Shown here: positions 10,017 to 18,996 of the stretch, one piece after another
Numbering within the stretch: position 1 is the first letter of the stretch
How the letters are laid out: each line of letters begins with the position of its first letter
From: Selaginella moellendorffii
Taxonomy: Eukaryota > Streptophyta > Lycopodiopsida > Selaginellales > Selaginellaceae
Direction of reading: 5' to 3'
Assembly: GCF_000143415.4 (NCBI RefSeq)
Contig: NW_003314275.1
Coordinates: 491,889 to 555,888, forward strand
DNA length: 64,000 nucleotides
Program-made: the position numbers and the translations under genes
The notes under the pieces: generated by a model
The model's database searches: none
The model's input: only the letters and a program-made list of their open reading frames with translations
Told to the model about the DNA's origin: nothing

Positions 10017-10316
10017 TTGGTTCTTGGCCAACATTTTGACATATTTGTCACTACCAGCAATGAAGCATTTGGAGTTTGCATCTATCAACGTGCTGCACCA
10101 GGCCAGCCACTTCATGCCACATACTTTTCTTCCCACTCCTTGACAGAGTCTGAGCAAAAGTTTGTAACTGTTGAAAAGGAAGCTGTTGCAGTGGTGTACA
10201 CTCTTCGGTGTTTCTGGCGCATGCTCTTAGGGAGTCATATCATTTTTCATGTTTCCTCTCATGTACTAACATATCTCCTGCAGAAAGCTTTTCAAAACAC
10301 ACGCATTCTTTTGTAG
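10017..10316 (+). pseudogene. RNase H of element G, catalytic residues missing
   Basis: Follows RT directly. The fold can be traced: FDIFVTTSNEAFGVCIYQ, then SEQKFVTVEKEAVAVVYTL, then FHVSSHVLTYLL. In active Ty3/gypsy RNase H the first and third blocks carry Asp (TDAS and TDH types). Here they are TTSN and SSH, while the Glu of the second block is kept. The same loss at the third block is seen in A2. This fits an inactive connection domain whose work is done by the extra RNase H upstream of RT. Confidence 0.65.
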
Positions 10317-10391
10317 ATCACCACCATCCAAGAGTTCCAGCCGGAGTTTGTCATCAAGCGAAGGTGCATTCTTGATCCTAGTTCATTCCTG

Positions 10392-11650
10392 GTGTCAACA
10401 ATGAACACTCAGGCCATTCCACAGACTCTCGAGGCCTCAAGCAAGTTCCCAGTACACCTCACAAAGGAACAACGAGCAGCTCTTGGAGTCAAAGCATGGA
10501 ACTATTGCCTCCTCGATGGCTCCTTATACCAGTGGACTTCCTCTACTGTTCTTCTCAGATGCGTCCTCGAGCGAGAGGTTTCCCAATTATTACAAGTTTT
10601 CCACACTTGTGCGGGACACTTCTCTGGGAAGACTACTGCTCAGCTTCTCCTTCAACATGGATACTTTTGGACAACGATGCATCAAGATGCCATAGACTAC
10701 CCCAACCGTTGCTTACAATGCTAACAGTTCAATCCACAGAACCATGTCCCTCCTCTTCCTTTCACATTCATCACTTCTCTAGGACCTTTCTTCAAATGAG
10801 GACTTGACTTCATTGGCACCATCTCACCTCCTAGTTCACAAGGTCATCGATATCTCCTCATGGCCACTGATTACTTCACGAAGTGGGTGGAAGCAATTCC
10901 TCTTCAACATGCAGATCAACTTTCCAAGGCAAAGTTCCTCTATGAATCAATCGTTTGCAGATTCGGCATCCCAGCAGTCTTCATCTCTGATTGTGGAGGA
11001 GCATTCTTGAGCCGAGTAGTTGAGCACCTCATGGAAAAGCTGGACATGCAACACACTCTGAGTAGCAGCCATTTCCCTCAAGTGAACAGCCAGGCAGAGT
11101 CCTCCAACAAGATCTTAAAGTCCATCCTTGGCAAGCTGATCGCTGATCATCTCGCAAATGGCATGACCACTTGGCAATTGCACTTTGGGCTTTTAGGACA
11201 TCCTTTAAGTTTTCCATCTTAGCCACTCCTTTCTCTTTGGTTTATAGCACAGAGGCTGTCCTTCTGGTGGAGCTCATAGTTCCATCATTGTCACTTTCAC
11301 TTCCACATGATGCAGACACATGACTTATAGCAGATGAGAAGTTACAGGCTCGAGCCTAGGACATCATTGCCTTGGATGAACAACGACATGCAGCTGTTAA
11401 TCACCTCCATGCTGCAAAATGCAAACTCAAAGCCCGAAAGGACCGTGCCAAGCTAGATGATGAGTTTGCACTGGGACAGCTAGTTCTTCTCCAGGACTTG
11501 AATGTACCATTCAAGTTCTCTCCAAGGTGACAGGGACCATTCTTCATCCAACAGTGTCTTGGTCATGGTTCTTACACCTTGGTTGATGAGGATGGTCGTG
11601 ATCTTCCCCATCTTCATAACCAGTCACCTCAAGGCTTTCATCCAGTGACG
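10392..11650 (+). pseudogene. Integrase of element G
   Basis: The HHCC zinc-binding region is near 10580-10725 (HTCAGHFSGKTTAQLLLQHG, then a CLQC pair), with a frameshift or stop just after. The catalytic core follows in frame 10860-11222: ATDYFTKWVEA (first Asp), VFISDCGGAFLS (second Asp), NSQAESSNKILK (Glu). A stop at 11220 precedes a readable tail (FSLVYSTEAVLLVEL). There is no chromodomain. It would insert the cDNA into the genome; stops make this copy inactive. Confidence 0.8.
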
Positions 11651-12934
11651 TCTTTCCTTTCTTTTTGTTTTGTTTTGTTTTCTTTGTTGTTTTCACTTGT
11701 TTCTCATGTCCTACCAGGCCATATGCTCCTGCCAACACAAGCTCAAGCTTAGATTACAGCCTCAAGGTGGCCTTAACTCCACTCATCTAGGAGCTCATTC
11801 ATCTTCTAGCCTTTCCCCTTGGTTCCTAGGTTCTTGTCTATCACTTTCAGGAACACATCCTCCTCTTCATTTCCATCCACTTACATTCACGAATCATCAC
11901 CCTATCCACTTTCATAATCTCTACATTCCATCATCACAAATACCCACTCTTAGTTTTTTGTCACTTCCACACTATGCATATATGGTACTTTGACTCTTCC
12001 AACATCACTATATTTCAAAGACTTTCAACAGTACAATGCAATAAAAATCACATTTTTTAGACGTCAGAGACAAAAGATACAACTTAAACCATCACATTGT
12101 GAAACTTGAGGCAAATCCAAGGACATCCCAGCTCTTTTCTTTAGTCGGTTGGGCCTGCACAGAACAGGCATCCAAACACTCATCAATGAAGCAGACAAAA
12201 CTCCTCACTCCACGTACTTCTAGCTGTGTTTGCCTATATCATCTTAGATTGCACTACATGCTATTTCAAATCCTAACAGCATATCAATTGCTACTTCCAG
12301 TCTTGTTACATCATGTCACGCATGGTCCTCTTCTCTATCATCTACCATAAGGCGGCCTTCATTCCACTTATCCCATCACCTCTTGGGCCACAATCTTCAT
12401 CTCTTTTCACACATACTTGTACTGCACAATGCATTCACTCCACTCCACTTTCTTCCCTGGAACTTTAGGGGTGAGCTAGGCATGTTCAAGGAACTTCTTG
12501 GAGGTGTGGGGACCTGTGAGGTTGGGGTCCAAATTTGTGCCTTGTTTTTCTATTATTTTTCATCTTTTTCTTTGTGTTTCTCTCTTTGTCATTTTTCCAG
12601 ATTTGAGCATCTAATTCTGGCTTACAGTTTCCCATGGTTTTCCCTCTAACCCAGAACTTCACACTCCATTTCCTTTTTCACATTTGCAGCATTTTCTCTT
12701 TCCTTTTCTTTTTCTTGTTTCTACCACTTGCAGTAGTTACCAGCTCTTGACATTAGAGTTCTTTAGCTTGGTTGTGGATTCTCACCATGTTAGAACCTGT
12801 GATAATCCACTATAGTCACCTATTACCTACTCCTACTCCCACTCCTCTTACTCCTACTCCTGCTCCTGCTCCTACTCCAACTCTTTTTACTCCTGCTCTT
12901 GCTCTTACTCCTCCTACACTTGGTTGTAACTGTG
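11651..12934 (+). other. Non-coding 3' part of element G
   Basis: No supported gene. Pyrimidine-rich sequence with a CT-rich simple repeat (ACTCCTACTCC-type units, about 12820-12915). The composition resembles the leader and 3' segments of A1/A2. Open frames at 11670-11993 and 12099-12350 look like composition effects. Confidence 0.5.
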
Positions 12935-13010
12935 GGCATCTTGAGAGAGAGAGGAAATATTTTAATTCTTGGGATATTCCAAATGGCTGTATAAAACCCC
13001 TACGAGGGAG
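12935..13010 (+). repeat. Degenerate A-type LTR piece
   Basis: GAGAGAGAGG, AATATTTTAATTCTTGGGATATTCC and TATAAAACCCCTA align with the middle of the A-type LTR (38530-38610). Probably the remains of the 3' LTR of element G; both ends are lost. Confidence 0.5.
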
Positions 13011-13109
13011 AAATACTAAAGGTTCGGCAGTTTGTGACCTGAGCTAAAGCATGGAGAGAGAGAATTTAGGATGTGAGTAAAGCCATAGAGAGGAGGATTG
13101 AGATGCCAC

Positions 13110-14340
13110 ACCTTAACAATGCCTTAAAGAGGCTAGCTATGCATGATCAACACTTAGTCGCAATTAAAGTGAAGACCATGAGATGAACTCATATTGATAC
13201 ACAACTTCTTCATATACAAAGCTATAATAGGGGTATTAGCATTTTAGCTGCAAATAACTAAATTAAACATTACCATCCTCAGCAAAAGTGCAAGGCTACC
13301 AACACCAAGTCAAGATTAGTAAGAACTCACTACTCTCATATATATTATGAAATGCAAGGTGCAACTTGCCACCTAACATAATATTACAAAAGAAAGGCAC
13401 AAAGGTCATATTTTTAGAAAAGCTCAATCGCCATTTTTTTACACCAACTCCAAACTTTATTTAACTCAATTGTTTTAACCTAAAAGTTAGCATCCTTTTT
13501 GGGCCGCATCATACTAAAGTTTAAGATAAACAAAGTCAACAAATATAAGAATGATATTCAATGCTTAAGCATATTGTTGGATTATAAGAAATTTTTCCCA
13601 AAAACTATTCCATTTTCAAAAACCATTATAAATTAGTGAAGGGGGTTTCAATATCGATATCTGCAAAATGTAAAATGAATATCCAAAACTCGATTATGAA
13701 GATTATATCTTTGGATATCCACATTGTACTAACACTCTTCTCCAATCACCTTCAAAATCTAGTATGAAGCTAAAACTCTAACAAAAAAAATAACATGGAA
13801 AATCAAGCTCTAAGAAAAGTTCCTTATTACTCAACATAAATAATGCCACTTTCATTAACACAAGTGCTAACAATGTGAATGCTTCATCTACACACCTTCT
13901 TTATCCAACAATTTACTCCAAGTTTAACAAATAAACTAATAAGCCATAACAAGTGAATGTTATAACCCTTTCCAAAATCTCAATGGGTAAACTCTTAAAT
14001 AAACAAGGTACCAACTTAAACTTAGCATAATGAATCACTATCAAGAATTTATTCAAAGCTACTACAATGCTATTACATGCAAGTAGATTAGCTTTATTAT
14101 CAACCACTTTGTGGTTGATTATTGTTTAACTAAGCAACTTCATAAACATATTACTCACAATCACATAGATATGATATAACTATTACAATGATTTGATCAT
14201 CAATTGAGCAATACCACAAGTAATGCCCTTGTCATTACTATAAAGATTTATATGAGTATCAAGTGCCACCTCAATTTGACAAAATGCAACATAAAAGCCA
14301 CACCCTACCGATAGAGATTTACAACACCTAATACCAAAAT
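13110..14340 (-). mobile_element. Non-coding interior of a D element (D1)
   Basis: Matches D2 interior 32255-33430 in the same direction and D3 (about 56300-57730) in reverse, with many changes. Because the D2 primer site shows that D2 runs on the minus strand, D1 does too. No protein can be read in any frame. Like D3, it extends beyond the part kept in D2 (13420-14340 includes primer-site-proximal sequence missing from D2). No LTR of its own remains. Confidence 0.7.
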
Positions 14341-14619
14341 AGGGACTTTTGATTGTAAAATGTGAACATGAGCAATGAGTTAACACTCCATTATAAATCA
14401 TCTCTCCAAGAAGAGAAAATGATTTACATGTTTGATCCTTCGTCCCTGAAAACTTTATTTTCAGTCTTAACTTTGACTAAACTTTAAACTTGTGTTTGCA
14501 CAGCCTTCAGTTTAATCCAAGAAAATTTTATAAGAGAGCATGGCAATGAGTACTTGAACCAATAGACTAATCCCTATAGTCTGGATTGATCTACTTATAA
14601 TCATGCCTAAGAAGGATCC

Positions 14620-15298
14620 ATTAGTGCTATGCCAAATAGTTATGAATCAGCCTATTCTTTGCTCTTGGCACTGACTCTTCAAATTGCCCAATTGATACAA
14701 GAAACTGGCTCACGAAAAATAACCTTTTCAACCTTTGGCACTGGACTTACTTGTGTAACAACTGGCACCTCCTCCACTCCATGTTCCTTAGTTCTTTTTT
14801 GGTGTCGTGAAACAGAATGGTAATCAAACTTTGGATGGTGAGAGTTAGGAGTGATGTTTGGCCCATCAAATGTCTGTCAACACTTCATACGGGCTGTTCT
14901 CATGTCCCCGAGTGATTCATAACTTGATTTCATAGGAGTTCCAGCAACAACTTCCTCCACCATCTTAGACATTGACCCTGCTACTAGTGTTGTCCTTTTA
15001 CCAACCTGCTCTTGAAGCTTGTTTAAGTTCAGACCTGTACCAGCAAACCTTGCTTCTTGTGCAGCCAAATCTTTTGATGACTACTCAAGAGATCTAATGA
15101 GGTTGGAGAGCATAGCTTCATAAAGAACATTTTTCCTTTCCCTGCTTTAGAAGCTCTCTAACTCCAATGTTTGCTCTCAGGGAGATTAATTGTTGATGTA
15201 AGTGCTATGTTATCAAGTGGTTGATCCTACAAAAAATGCAACATTTGAATGTGACAAAAAAGAAAATGAGAGAAAGCTTACATGGAGAGTATAATGAC
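14620..15298 (-). pseudogene. Transposase-like pseudogene, 3' part
   Basis: Minus-strand continuation of the gene at 23131-25154 across element C. After the target duplication (ATGAC) is counted once, the reading runs in frame over the old junction: MFQWG on the 23.1-kb side joins GHYTLH here. A GT-AG intron follows (about 15285-15226), then an exon with DQPLDNIALTSTINLPESKH and, after a frameshift, LAAQEARFAGTGLNLNKLQE and GTPMKSSYESLGDM. Several stops are present. This C-terminal part has no domain I can name; it resembles the tail of an unnamed plant family. The 3' limit is uncertain. Confidence 0.6.
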
Positions 15299-15968
15299 TG
15301 TCAACCGTATATACGGTCGTATTTTCATACTTGAGGTTGCTTTTGTGAGTACTGACGTATTTCTAAGTTAGAAAAAAGGTGAAAATTGAAGAAGCTCGCT
15401 GAAGAAGCTTCCTATGAATATTTCGTCTAGAGAGAGAAAAAGTGACGGATTTCAGAAGTGAGAATTTGAAGAAGTTGTTTCTATGAAGTTGAAGATCTGA
15501 TCAAGGGCAGTTCTTTGGTGGTGAAATCAAGTCGATCAGAGTTGTGGATGAAAAGTTATTAGCTGGGAAAGTTTCAGCCATTGGTTGGTGTTTAAGTTTT
15601 TGGGAGTTTGAAATTAGGGACGGCCATTCAGTTATTTTACAGTTCTTGTTTTCTCTCGGGTTCTGGAGTTCTCTTGGCTCGAAGATGGTGAGACCTCCTA
15701 TAGGCCGTCGAGATCCAGTCGCCGATCGCGTCACCAATAACATGCGGATAAGGCGTGCGATCGAGGAGCTGAGAATTCAAGAGGAGCAGCAAATTCCAAC
15801 TACCTGTCCAACCTGTGGTCAAGTGTGGTACCGTTACTTACGTGTGATCATAGAAGAGTTACTGCAGGCCCAGCGCACTCAGTATGAGTGATTTGTAGTT
15901 ACTGCTGAAATACAAGCCCTAGGGGAGTCTTTCCCATCTTTCTTGGTTGTCGTGTATTTTTTCCCACA
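15299..15968 (+). repeat. 5' LTR of element C
   Basis: 670 bp, TGTCAACCGTATATACGG to TTTTTTCCCACA. It is followed by TTTTTTGGTGCGTTAGCCGG (15969-15988), placed as the primer binding site and resembling the tRNA-Asp-type site of Athila-like elements, without an exact match. The LTR contains a 68-codon frame (15685-15891). Confidence 0.92.
15685..15891 (+). CDS. Small LTR-borne open frame of element C
   Basis: A 68-residue frame inside the 5' LTR, with an exact counterpart in the 3' LTR (22847-23053). It starts MVRPPIGRRDPVADRV, is basic, then helical and Glu/Gln-rich, and contains one CPTCGQVW pair of cysteines. No known family comes to mind. The two copies differ at two bases within the frame (CCA/CCC and CAG/CAA) and both changes are synonymous, which hints at coding but is too few to prove it. 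It would lie in the leader of the element RNA upstream of gag. It may equally be an accidental frame. Confidence 0.35.
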   Translation: MVRPPIGRRDPVADRVTNNMRIRRAIEELRIQEEQQIPTTCPTCGQVWYRYLRVIIEELLQAQRTQYE

Positions 15969-16314
15969 TTTTTTGGTGCGTTAGCCGGGAGGGCTTAGTC
16001 GCAGTAACTGCACAGTAAACCGGGCCTGAGGAAAAGGCCGGTCATCTGCGGGCATCTGCAGTAAGCATCCTTTGCCGCAGTTGGTTCTCGGTCTGGCGGG
16101 TAGATCCCCGGACTGGGATAATTTTCTAGATTTTTCTACTAGGAGGGCAGAGCAGAATCGAGGCTGTTCTGAACGAGCAGCGAGGAGACTGTTGCAGAAT
16201 TCGCCTGAAACCAGCCCTGAAACTAGTTCGAGGACTTCGGACTCAAGTTTGAATTGGGAGGAGTGGGGGCCATTTGAACTAGCATCGCCCACACCTCAAG
16301 CAGTAAATCCTCAA

Positions 16315-18996
16315 ATGGCACAGCCTGCCAACGCAAGGATGAAGTATCCAACGTTTACACAGACTGACGATCCAGACACTCACGTAACTGCTTTTGAAAA
16401 CGTCAGCACAGCAAATCAGGAGCAGGCAGATGCTGTGAGAGTCCGTCTGTTTCTGGCGACGTTGCTGGGAGCAGCAGCAGAATGGTATGGTCAGGCGAAT
16501 GCAGCAGCAGCCTTTGCAGCCTGGGCAGACCTCAAAACGGCATTTCTCAATGCTTTCCGTCCTATGGGATTCAAGCAGCGTATCAATGATGAGCTAAATT
16601 CAATTCAATTGTTACCTGGAGAGACATTGCAAAATTATGTTCTTCGCTACAAGAGGCTGCTCGCGAGGAAAGATCCACAGCCTGCTGTTGACGACCAAGT
16701 CCGCTGGTTCTTGAATGGGTTGCCATTTGAAATCGGGTTCCACGTGAAGGTGCAAAGACCGGCAGATTTGAACGCAGCAGTGGAGCACGCAGCAACATGG
16801 GAACAGGCCCGGATGTCATCACGGAATATTGCAGCTGCAGCTCCACCAGTAACATATGGTAACTTGTTCTCACCGAATATTGCACAGTACCAGACTGGTG
16901 TGCTTGGAGCCGTAGCAGCTCCACCTTTGATTCCGGTCCAGCCGTCAGTTCTCCAGTTACCTGCAGTAAACACGACCGGATTTGAGAGCCAACTCACGAA
17001 AGTGAAAGAAGATGTGGTGGAGACACTTACCAAGAAGATGGCGGAACTCCAAGTGAGTTTGGTTCAAGGTTTGGGAGCTCCAACTCGGCCGGGGCATGAG
17101 AGAGCTGAGATCTGGTGCATTAAGTGTCAAGGATATGGCCACTATCCTAGTGAGTGTCCGAATCTGGTTCCGGTAAAAGCTCCTTGTCCGTATTGTGGGA
17201 AGTTCGGCCACAAGCCTGAGAAGTGCTTTTTTCATCCAGCTCGTGTGACGCCCAAGTTCCAGCAGCAACTTGTAGTCACAAGCTATTATGTTCAACCACA
17301 ATTTCCACAGCAGCACGTTCAACCACAATTTCACCATCAACAACAATTTCCACAGCAGCAGGTTCAGCACCAGCAGTATGAGACGTACCCGGTTTTTAAC
17401 GTAGGAGCTCCAGGGGCCGTGCAGAACTCGGGGCCAATGCTGCAGCAGACTGCCGGTGGAGGGCGAGGTGGCGGCCGGATGGGAATGTTCGGAGGCAGAG
17501 GCCGAGGCCGAGGCCGAGGTCCGATAGTGTGCTACCGGTGTGGGGAACCTGGACATATCGCGCCAAACTGTCCGAATGCACAGAAGTCTGAAGAGTATCA
17601 GCCAATCTGTGGGATATGCCAGACACAGGGACTTCATCGGCAGGAGGATTGCCCCTACCGCTTGCAAGTGCCAAATCAGTGTCAAAATCAGGACAAGGGA
17701 AAAGAGGTGGTGGATACTAAAGCCATTTTCGTGAATTCTGAAGAGTTACAAGCGGACACACCTGTGTGGAATGTCAACACACGAGCACAGTTGCAGCGGA
17801 GGGACCGCGGGTTGTACATTCGAGATGAGCCGAGAACAAGGGCTGAACAGGGAATTGAGCGGACGCATACTCAGGAGGATCCAGAGATGATAGCTCGCCA
17901 AAACAGGAAGGAGCAGCGCCACAAGGAAAAAATGGGGATCGACTTAGGTCTGGAAGGAGGCGGTATTCAGGATGCGCCGATAGCCGATGGCGGAGATCTC
18001 GCAAAGAATATCACGGGGACTATTCAGTGCCCTAATGACGGCAAGGAAACGGACGCGAACCAGGTGAGTGGTGGAATGGATCCGCAAGAGGTTATGAGGA
18101 AGGTGGGCATCTCGACGCCGCAGCGGCTGGCAGAGGTATTCAAGGAACATTTTGGGGGTGAGCCGTTGAAGATGGGCCAGCGGAGATCTCGCCGGTATAA
18201 GCAGGTGCTGAATCTAGAAACTCAGCCCTACGATGTGCTCAAGGACTTAGAGAATCAGAAGCCGAGTATCACATTTGCACAATTACTACGGTTGGCACCA
18301 AGTCTGAGGAAAGTGATGGCCACAGCAGTTAAGGCCCATCGAGAGGTGGTAGTGAATGCAGCATGGCCAATGATCGAAGCAGAGAATCCGATTATAGATG
18401 CAGAGATTTCAGGTCAGCACTTGAAGGGGTGCGTGATTGACGGAGGTGCTGCCATCAACGTAATGCCTGAGCAAATGGTGTCGAAACTTGGGTTGGAGCA
18501 GCCGTCTCCAGTTTATTTTCGTGTCCGTATGGCGAACCATTCTCGCTCGAGACCGGTTGGTGTACTTACTGGGGTGAAGACGGAGATTGCCGGTTTTATC
18601 TTTTATGTTGATTACGTGGTGCTGAGGATGGTTGGACACGAGCTGGATTATCCAATTCTTTTGGGAAGACCGTGGCTGTTACAGGCCTGGGCAGATCAGA
18701 GCTGGCCGAAGGGGACTATTACGATTGGAGATGGAAACAAGTCGCGCACTATCCAAGTTCGGACAAGGAAGAGGCCGGCCTGGACTCCAGTAGCGTGTGA
18801 GCTGATAGTGGATGGGATCGATGACAGCAGTGATACCACGACTGGATCAGAAGCAGGAGAGCGTATGAGTGAGGTGTGTTCAGAGCAGAGTCGTTCGAAT
18901 GATGAGAGTTCAGTGGAGGTTGCAGCTGTGGAGCCCTGCTCCGGCTACGACGCCCTGCTGCTGTCACCTTTTGAAGATGGAACAGCGAGCGATTGA
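16315..18996 (+). CDS. Gag-protease of element C
   Basis: An open frame from at least 16072 to 18996 with no ATG before 16315 (MAQPANARMKYPTF), the start chosen here. N-terminal retrotransposon-gag domain (TDDPDTHVTAFENV, then GETLQNYVLRYKRLLARK). It has three zinc knuckles of the CX2CX4HX4C type (CIKCQGYGHYPSEC, CPYCGKFGHKPEKC, CYRCGEPGHIAPNC) and a fourth looser one (CGICQTQGLHRQEDC), with a Gln-rich and an Arg/Gly-rich linker between. The protease shows VIDGGAAINVMPEQM and YPILLGRPWL. The frame ends at TGA 18994-18996, and the pol part continues in the same frame after it. It forms the particle, binds RNA and processes the polyprotein. Confidence 0.88.
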   Translation: MAQPANARMKYPTFTQTDDPDTHVTAFENVSTANQEQADAVRVRLFLATLLGAAAEWYGQANAAAAFAAWADLKTAFLNAFRPMGFKQRINDELNSIQLLPGETLQNYVLRYKRLLARKDPQPAVDDQVRWFLNGLPFEIGFHVKVQRPADLNAAVEHAATWEQARMSSRNIAAAAPPVTYGNLFSPNIAQYQTGVLGAVAAPPLIPVQPSVLQLPAVNTTGFESQLTKVKEDVVETLTKKMAELQVSLVQGLGAPTRPGHERAEIWCIKCQGYGHYPSECPNLVPVKAPCPYCGKFGHKPEKCFFHPARVTPKFQQQLVVTSYYVQPQFPQQHVQPQFHHQQQFPQQQVQHQQYETYPVFNVGAPGAVQNSGPMLQQTAGGGRGGGRMGMFGGRGRGRGRGPIVCYRCGEPGHIAPNCPNAQKSEEYQPICGICQTQGLHRQEDCPYRLQVPNQCQNQDKGKEVVDTKAIFVNSEELQADTPVWNVNTRAQLQRRDRGLYIRDEPRTRAEQGIERTHTQEDPEMIARQNRKEQRHKEKMGIDLGLEGGGIQDAPIADGGDLAKNITGTIQCPNDGKETDANQVSGGMDPQEVMRKVGISTPQRLAEVFKEHFGGEPLKMGQRRSRRYKQVLNLETQPYDVLKDLENQKPSITFAQLLRLAPSLRKVMATAVKAHREVVVNAAWPMIEAENPIIDAEISGQHLKGCVIDGGAAINVMPEQMVSKLGLEQPSPVYFRVRMANHSRSRPVGVLTGVKTEIAGFIFYVDYVVLRMVGHELDYPILLGRPWLLQAWADQSWPKGTITIGDGNKSRTIQVRTRKRPAWTPVACELIVDGIDDSSDTTTGSEAGERMSEVCSEQSRSNDESSVEVAAVEPCSGYDALLLSPFEDGTASD

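Larger units (their letters stand above)
9063..13010 (+). mobile_element. 5'-truncated Tat-like element G (A family)
   Basis: A relative of A1/A2 that begins inside the reverse transcriptase (TTGGGACTATTCCCAACTTC matches A2 48366 onward). It runs through RT, RNase H and integrase to about 11650, a non-coding 3' part, and a short stretch like the A-type LTR (about 12935-13008). gag, protease and the upstream RNase H are absent. Several stops and frameshifts make it inactive. Confidence 0.75.

Noticed and set aside
11670-12649. Several plus-strand frames downstream of element G
   Set aside because: Leu/Ser/His/Pro-rich readings of pyrimidine-rich DNA without any domain. The position corresponds to the non-coding 3' part of the A family.
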